Of a stretch of DNA of 63,221 nucleotides, positions 59,297 through 63,221 are shown piece after piece. Source of the DNA: DASUXA01 sp036378155 (GTDB lineage Bacteria > Actinomycetota > Actinomycetes > Mycobacteriales > Micromonosporaceae). Made by a program: the position numbers and the translations under genes. The notes beneath the pieces were generated by a model, which saw nothing but the letters and a program-made list of their open reading frames with translations, was not told where the DNA came from and ran no database searches. The DNA is taken from NCBI GenBank assembly GCA_036378155.1, contig DASUXA010000095.1, positions 1 to 63,221 on the forward strand, read 5' to 3'. How positions within the stretch are numbered: the stretch's first letter is position 1; each line of letters opens with the position of its first letter.

Positions 59297-59338
59297 TTGA
59301 CCGCTGGTCCGGCAAACCCATACTGTCACCGGTGACAT
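59297..59338 (+). promoter_or_regulatory. Aldehyde dehydrogenase promoter with operator site F
   Basis: -35 TTGACC (59297-59302), 16-bp spacer, -10 CATACT (59319-59324). Operator F, CTGTCACCGGTGACAT (59323-59338), overlaps the -10 and the expected start site; its 14-bp core TGTCACCGGTGACA is a perfect palindrome. It could also affect the divergent lacI gene. Confidence 0.75.
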
Positions 59339-59387
59339 GACCCTAGCCGCCGCCGCGCCGGCGGCCCGACCGAGGAGGTCGTGGCCG

Positions 59388-60770
59388 ATGAATCAAGCCG
59401 CGCTGACCAGCGTTTCTCCACAGAACCCGGCCGATCTGGTGGGACGCGTGTCCGCCAGTTCGCCCGACCAGGTACGAGCGGCGGTCGAGCGGGCTAGGGC
59501 CGCCCAGCGGGAGTGGGCGCAGGCGTCGCCGGCGGTACGCTCGGCGGCTCTGAACGCGGTCGCCGACGCGCTCGCCGCCGCGTCCGACGAGTTCGCCGAG
59601 TTGATCGTGCGCGAGGTGGGCAAGCCGGTCGGCGAAGCCGCAGGCGAGGTCTTGCGAGGCGTCGCCATCCTGCGGTACTACGCGCAGCAGGCGTTCGACC
59701 CCGACGGCGAGACGTACCCCTCCGACGCGGGAACGTTGCTGATGAGCCGGAGTCGCCCGCACGGCGTCGCCGGACTGATCACGCCGTGGAACTTCCCGCT
59801 GGCGATCCCGCTGTGGAAGGCGGCGCCCGCGCTGGCGTTCGGCAACAGCGTGGTACTCAAACCCGCCGAGCAGTCACCGGTGGTCGCGGTTCGCCTCGGG
59901 CACCTGTTCGCCGAACGGCTCCCAGCCGACGTCGTCACCGTGGTACCCGGTGACGGCACCGCCGGACGCGCGCTGGTGGACACCGCCGACTGTGTCTCGT
60001 TCACCGGCTCCGTCGCCGTCGGCGAGCAGGTACGCGCCGCAGCCGTGGCGCGCGGCGTGCCGGTGCAGTGCGAGATGGGCGGTCACAACCCGTCCATCGT
60101 GCTGGCGGACGCCGACCCCGCCGCCGCTGCCGCGACGATCGCCGCCGCGGCGATGGGGTACGCGGGTCAGAAGTGCACGGCGACCAGCCGCGTGATCGTC
60201 GTCGGCGACCCGGACGAGTTCACCCAGGCGCTCGCCGCCGCGATCGACAACCTCGCGGTCGGCGACCCGATGAAGCCCGACACGGTGGTCGGGCCGGTCA
60301 TCTCCGAGGCGGCGCGCACCGCGGTCGTCGACGCCGCGACGCGGGCACAGGACGACGGGGGACGAATCGTACGGGGCGGGCGGGCTCTCGACCTGAGCGG
60401 CTACTTCGTGGCGCCGACGCTGATCACCGGGCTGCCCGCCGATCACCCGGTCAACCAGCGCGAGGTGTTCGGGCCGATCTGCACCGTACTCGCCGCGGAC
60501 AACGATGATCATGCCGTGGCGCTCGCCAACGGCGTGCCGTACGGCCTGGTCGGCGCCGTCTTCACCCGCGACCTGGACCGGGCACTGCGGTTGGTGGGCA
60601 GGCTGGACACCGGGATGGCGCGGGTCAACGCCGCGACCTCCGGAGTCGACTTCTACGCCCCGTTCGGCGGCGCGAAGATCTCCAGTTACGGTCCCCGCGA
60701 GCAGGGCAAGGCGGCGCGCGCCTTCTACACCAGAACGCAGACCGTCACCATCGCGGCCAGTTCCCGCTGA
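59388..60770 (+). CDS. NAD(P)-dependent aldehyde dehydrogenase
   Basis: 460 residues. Catalytic Cys in GYAGQKCTATSRV (about 260), general base Glu in VQCEMGGHNPS (about 227), cofactor site SFTGSVAVGEQV, and HGVAGLITPWNFPLAIP at the N-terminal domain. It would oxidise a semialdehyde such as one released by the DapA-type lyases or an alpha-ketoglutaric semialdehyde. ATG 59388 is chosen because GAGGAGG ends 9 nt upstream and the family fold begins there. The in-frame ATG 59337 falls inside the operator and is less likely. Controlled by site F. Confidence 0.94.
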   Translation: MNQAALTSVSPQNPADLVGRVSASSPDQVRAAVERARAAQREWAQASPAVRSAALNAVADALAAASDEFAELIVREVGKPVGEAAGEVLRGVAILRYYAQQAFDPDGETYPSDAGTLLMSRSRPHGVAGLITPWNFPLAIPLWKAAPALAFGNSVVLKPAEQSPVVAVRLGHLFAERLPADVVTVVPGDGTAGRALVDTADCVSFTGSVAVGEQVRAAAVARGVPVQCEMGGHNPSIVLADADPAAAAATIAAAAMGYAGQKCTATSRVIVVGDPDEFTQALAAAIDNLAVGDPMKPDTVVGPVISEAARTAVVDAATRAQDDGGRIVRGGRALDLSGYFVAPTLITGLPADHPVNQREVFGPICTVLAADNDDHAVALANGVPYGLVGAVFTRDLDRALRLVGRLDTGMARVNAATSGVDFYAPFGGAKISSYGPREQGKAARAFYTRTQTVTIAASSR

Positions 60771-60802
60771 CCGCGGCCGCGGCGCGGCCACCCGGTTCCG
60801 GG

Positions 60803-60854
60803 CGCGCCCCGTCCGCGCCGCGCGCCGGTCGCTCCGCGCCCCGTCCGCGCCGCG
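60803..60854 (+). repeat. Direct repeats downstream of the aldehyde dehydrogenase
   Basis: GCGCCCCGTCCGCGCCGCGC occurs at 60803-60822 and 60835-60854 (period 32 bp). They lie 32 bp after the stop and before the convergent MerB-like gene. Confidence 0.85.
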
Positions 60855-60881
60855 CCGGTCGACTCTGCCCGCGTCGCCGGG

Positions 60882-61559
60882 TCAACCGGGCAGACCCCAG
60901 AACGGGCCGGTCAGTCCCACCTCCGCGAAGTACGCCGCTGCCGCGTCCGGCTCGCGCCGGACGTAGCCGTAGCCGAGTCGCCCGTCGTACCAGTGCGACG
61001 CGAACCGCCACAGGGTCGGCAGGTCCATCACGTACCCCCGCGGATTGCCGGTGCGGTCCCGCCAGGCGTCCAGACACCGCTCGTCGCAGAAGATCCTCTG
61101 GTGGGCACAGGTGTGGACGACGTCGTCCCACATGTGTGTCACCGGAACGAGAAAGTGCGCGACCTGGTCGCCGGGCGGCGGCGCCTCGGTTCCGACGTTC
61201 CAGGCGAGTGCCGCCCCGCAGCCGGGGCACCTGGTCGCGACCAGGACATCCGGCTCGTCGGGCAGCAGATGGGGCAGCGCGAACGAATCCCAGGCGCACC
61301 CTCCCCACCACAGCGTCCGCTCGCCCATCACGGAGAAACCGAGCGGGATCGACGCGAACGGGTGCGCCATCAGGATCTGTTCGCCCGACGCGTCCAGGAC
61401 GATGTGACGTTGATCGTGCAGTACCCGTAACCCCGCCCGGACCTCCGACTCCGGCAGCCCGGTCGCCTCGGACAGGTCGGGGAGGGTCGGTGGACGACCG
61501 GTTCCGGCGAAGGACCGGTACACCGCGAGCCGCAGACGTTCGGTGTCCATGGCGGTCAT
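60882..61559 (-). CDS. Alkylmercury lyase (MerB)-like protein
   Basis: 225 residues. The N-terminal 70 residues form a helical winged-type domain. The MerB-type core follows. The three MerB catalytic residues all have counterparts: Cys and Asp spaced as CxxD in GGCAWDSFALPHLL, and a second Cys in FCDERCLDAWRD. A further zinc-like pair lies in TRCPGCGAAL. The 70-residue N-terminal extension is normal for the family. No other mer gene (merA, merR, merT) is near, so mercury detoxification is not assured; some family members have other, unknown roles. Starts 61562, 61559 or 61550 are all possible. Confidence 0.8.
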   Translation of the reverse strand: MTAMDTERLRLAVYRSFAGTGRPPTLPDLSEATGLPESEVRAGLRVLHDQRHIVLDASGEQILMAHPFASIPLGFSVMGERTLWWGGCAWDSFALPHLLPDEPDVLVATRCPGCGAALAWNVGTEAPPPGDQVAHFLVPVTHMWDDVVHTCAHQRIFCDERCLDAWRDRTGNPRGYVMDLPTLWRFASHWYDGRLGYGYVRREPDAAAAYFAEVGLTGPFWGLPG

Positions 61560-61663
61560 CATCGCGCTTCGCCGCCGCGCCGGACGTCCCGTGCCCGGCT
61601 CTCCTGGGCGGGAACGTGGTCGTGTCCCGCGCCTGGCTCTCCGGCGCGGGACCGCGGTTGGGC

Positions 61664-62185
61664 CTAGCTCTCCGGCGCCGGTTCCAGCCGCAGACTGATC
61701 GAGTTGATGCAGTACCGCTGGTCGGTCGGGGTCGGGTACCCCTCGCCCTCGAAGACGTGACCAAGGTGCGAGTCGCACCGGGCGCAGCGCACCTCGGTAC
61801 GGACCATCCCGAACGAGCGGTCCTCGATGTACCGGACGCGATCGCCGGCGAGCGGCGCGAAGAACGACGGCCAACCGCAGTGCGACTCGAACTTGGTGTC
61901 GCTGGTGAACAGTTCCGCGCCACAGGCGCGGCAGCGGTACACCCCTCGCGTCTTCGTGTCGGTGTACTCCCCGGTGAACGGCGCCTCGGTGCCGCCCTCG
62001 CGCAGCACCCGGTACTCCTGCGGGGTGAGCCGGATCTTCCACTCGTCCTCGGTCGCCGGCAGCGGCCGTGTCGCCTCCGGCGACTGGGCTGGCTGTGTCG
62101 CCTCCGGCGACTGGGCTGGTCGTGTCGCCTCCGGCGACTGGGCTGGCTGTGTCGACGGTGCGCCCGGCTGGGTGTCGTGTGCCAT
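61664..62185 (-). CDS. msrB: Peptide-methionine (R)-S-oxide reductase
   Basis: Reduces methionine-R-sulfoxide in proteins using thioredoxin. 173 residues. Zinc is held by two CxxC pairs (YRCRACGAEL and VRCARCDSHLG); the catalytic Cys is in RYCINSISL near the C-terminus; HCGWPSFF and HLGHVFEGEG line the active site. The N-terminus carries a 9-residue repeat (PAQSPEATR/ATQ, three copies) encoded by tandem 27-bp repeats and is probably disordered. GGAGGG precedes ATG 62185. In mycobacteria msrB lies near hemQ; here the catabolic island separates them. Confidence 0.94.
   Translation of the reverse strand: MAHDTQPGAPSTQPAQSPEATRPAQSPEATQPAQSPEATRPLPATEDEWKIRLTPQEYRVLREGGTEAPFTGEYTDTKTRGVYRCRACGAELFTSDTKFESHCGWPSFFAPLAGDRVRYIEDRSFGMVRTEVRCARCDSHLGHVFEGEGYPTPTDQRYCINSISLRLEPAPES
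62067..62147. repeat. Three tandem 27-bp in-frame repeats in the msrB N-terminus
   Basis: Copies at 62067-62093, 62094-62120 and 62121-62147, nearly identical (GTGTCGCCTCCGGCGACTGG core). They encode nine-residue PAQSPEAT-type units, adding 27 residues before the catalytic domain. Confidence 0.92.
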
Positions 62186-62238
62186 CCCTCCACGGTACGG
62201 CGTGGGCGCGGCTGCCCGTTCGTGTCGGCGGTCCGGCA

Positions 62239-62244
62239 TAGGGT
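62239..62244 (+). promoter_or_regulatory. -10 hexamer for leaderless ligD-type polymerase mRNA
   Basis: TAGGGT ends 6 nt before ATG 62251, with CTGAGC between and no Shine-Dalgarno. Confidence 0.5.
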
Positions 62245-62250
62245 CTGAGC

Positions 62251-63221
62251 ATGGGCGAGGCGTGGACCGTCGAGGTCGCCGGCCGGGACATGCGGATCAC
62301 GAACCCGGACCGGGTGGTGTTCCCGACGCGCGGGTTCACCAAGCGTGACGTGGTCGGGTACTACTTGGCGGTCGGCGACGCGATCCTGCGCGCTCTGCGC
62401 GACCGGCCCACCACGCTGCAGCGGTTCCCGGAAGGGATCGACGGCGAGGCGTTCTTCCAGAAGCGGGTACCGTCGCGCGGGGTCCCGCCCTGGCTGCGCT
62501 CGGTCGGCATCCGGTTTCCGAGCGGTCGTACCGCCGACGAACTCTGCCCGGTCGATCTGGCGCACGTCGCCTGGGCTGCCCAGATGGGCACGGTCGTGTT
62601 CCATCCCTGGCCGGTACGCGCCGCCGACGTCGATCGCCCCGACGAGTTGCGCATCGATCTCGATCCGCAGCCTGGGCGCGACTTCGCCGACGCGGTCGAG
62701 GCGGCCGGCGAGGTCCGCGCGGTGCTGAGCGACCTGGGCTGGGTCGGATACCCGAAGACCTCCGGCGGTCGGGGCGTGCATGTGTACGTCCGGATCGCGC
62801 CGCGCTGGACGTTCACCGAGGCGCGCCGCGCGTTGATCGCGCTTGCCCGCGAGGCGTCCCGCCGCCGCCCCGACCTGATCACCACGAGTTGGTGGAAGGA
62901 GGAGCGCGGTGAACGCGTGTTCATCGACTACAACCAGATGGCGCGCGATCGCACCATCGCGTGCGCGTATTCTCTGCGCGCCAACCCGAAAGCGACCGTT
63001 TCGACCCCGGTGACCTGGGACGAGTTGGGCGACGTCGAGCCGGACGACTTCGACCTGGCGACCGTTCCCCGACGGCTGGCCGAGCGCGGCGACCCGCACG
63101 CCGGGATCGACGAGCACGCGTACGACATCACGCCGCTGCTGGACTGGGCGGATCGCGACGAACGCGACGGGCACGGCGACCTGCCGTACCCGCCGGACCA
63201 TCCGAAGATGCCCGGCGAACC
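62251..63221 (+). CDS. LigD-type polymerase (archaeo-eukaryotic primase fold), partial at right edge
   Basis: 323 residues are visible, and the frame is open to the window edge. Polymerase/primase domain of bacterial non-homologous end joining: ELRIDLDPQPG with the DxD metal ligands, TSGGRGVHVYVRIAP, and the C-terminal catalytic region VFIDYNQMARDRTIACAYS. No ligase or nuclease domain precedes it, so it is a stand-alone PolDom (PolD-like) enzyme, or the ligase domain is downstream outside the window. It fills DNA or RNA nucleotides at broken ends together with Ku. Ku is not in the window. Confidence 0.92.
   Translation, partial: MGEAWTVEVAGRDMRITNPDRVVFPTRGFTKRDVVGYYLAVGDAILRALRDRPTTLQRFPEGIDGEAFFQKRVPSRGVPPWLRSVGIRFPSGRTADELCPVDLAHVAWAAQMGTVVFHPWPVRAADVDRPDELRIDLDPQPGRDFADAVEAAGEVRAVLSDLGWVGYPKTSGGRGVHVYVRIAPRWTFTEARRALIALAREASRRRPDLITTSWWKEERGERVFIDYNQMARDRTIACAYSLRANPKATVSTPVTWDELGDVEPDDFDLATVPRRLAERGDPHAGIDEHAYDITPLLDWADRDERDGHGDLPYPPDHPKMPGE

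Noticed and set aside
59337..59387. ATG 59337 as the aldehyde dehydrogenase start
   Set aside because: It lies within operator F, gives a low-complexity leader, and a strong GAGGAGG serves ATG 59388.

Overview
The window is high-GC, gene-dense actinobacterial chromosome. Markers are a principal sigma factor with a long Ala/Lys/Pro-rich N-terminal extension, several actinobacteria-restricted DUF families (DUF4193, DUF3093, DUF3710, DUF3159, DUF3000), the coproporphyrin-type heme pair CgoX/ChdC, and a LigD-type polymerase. A Micromonosporaceae-like genus is my best guess, but I see no rRNA or tRNA gene to fix it. No tRNA, rRNA, CRISPR array, insertion sequence, replication origin or riboswitch was recognised.

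Layout. (1) 1-14956 is conserved core: sigA, suhB, a LytR_C protein, DUF4193, a 308-aa unknown, DUF3093, dut, DUF3710, an OB-fold protein, DUF3159, ceoC/ceoB, an APC permease, a TRAM/TrmA RNA methyltransferase and dxs. From memory this order matches the M. tuberculosis Rv2703-Rv2682c neighbourhood. (2) 14957-25801 is accessory: two tandem beta-propeller membrane proteins, a Tat-exported C39-like peptidase, a two-component system, a graveyard of truncated genes (BMP-like, RHS repeat, dead toxin-antitoxin pair, MarR tail), two intact toxin-antitoxin pairs, and an MBL/DUF3224/MarR group. (3) 25821-38409 returns to core: fadB-fadA, RNase D, an HtrA-like protease with a look-alike partner, DUF3000, hemE, a HEAT-repeat protein, cgoX, chdC, a GNAT and a zinc-ribbon protein. 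(4) 38504-60770 is a catabolic island. (5) 60882-63221 holds a MerB-like protein, msrB and a LigD polymerase that runs off the right edge.

The catabolic island is the most interesting part. It contains DhaK/DhaL with a Gfo/Idh oxidoreductase; two DapA-family lyases with a MalEFG-type importer lacking its ATPase; an SDR, thiamine-diphosphate enzyme, zinc dehydrogenase and TIM-barrel isomerase operon headed by an IclR regulator; a carboxymuconolactone-decarboxylase-family protein; a second thiamine-diphosphate enzyme; a ribose-type importer; a LacI regulator; and an aldehyde dehydrogenase. Six copies of a palindrome (consensus ATGTnACCGGTnACAT) sit in front of these units and nowhere else that I found, so they look like one regulon, most simply under the local LacI protein. 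Two further sites with CGAAA-N5-TTTC(G/A) lie upstream of the IclR gene and of the second thiamine-diphosphate enzyme and may be IclR operators. The enzyme set (polyol or sugar oxidation, isomerisation, pyruvate-releasing aldol cleavage, aldehyde oxidation, triose or tetrose phosphorylation, carboligation) suggests an uncommon sugar, polyol or sugar acid; the substrate cannot be read from the sequence.

Other recurring signals are perfect inverted repeats between convergent genes (terminators), short tandem repeats spanning or following stop codons, and -10-like hexamers 6-8 nt before start codons lacking a Shine-Dalgarno sequence, consistent with leaderless mRNAs.
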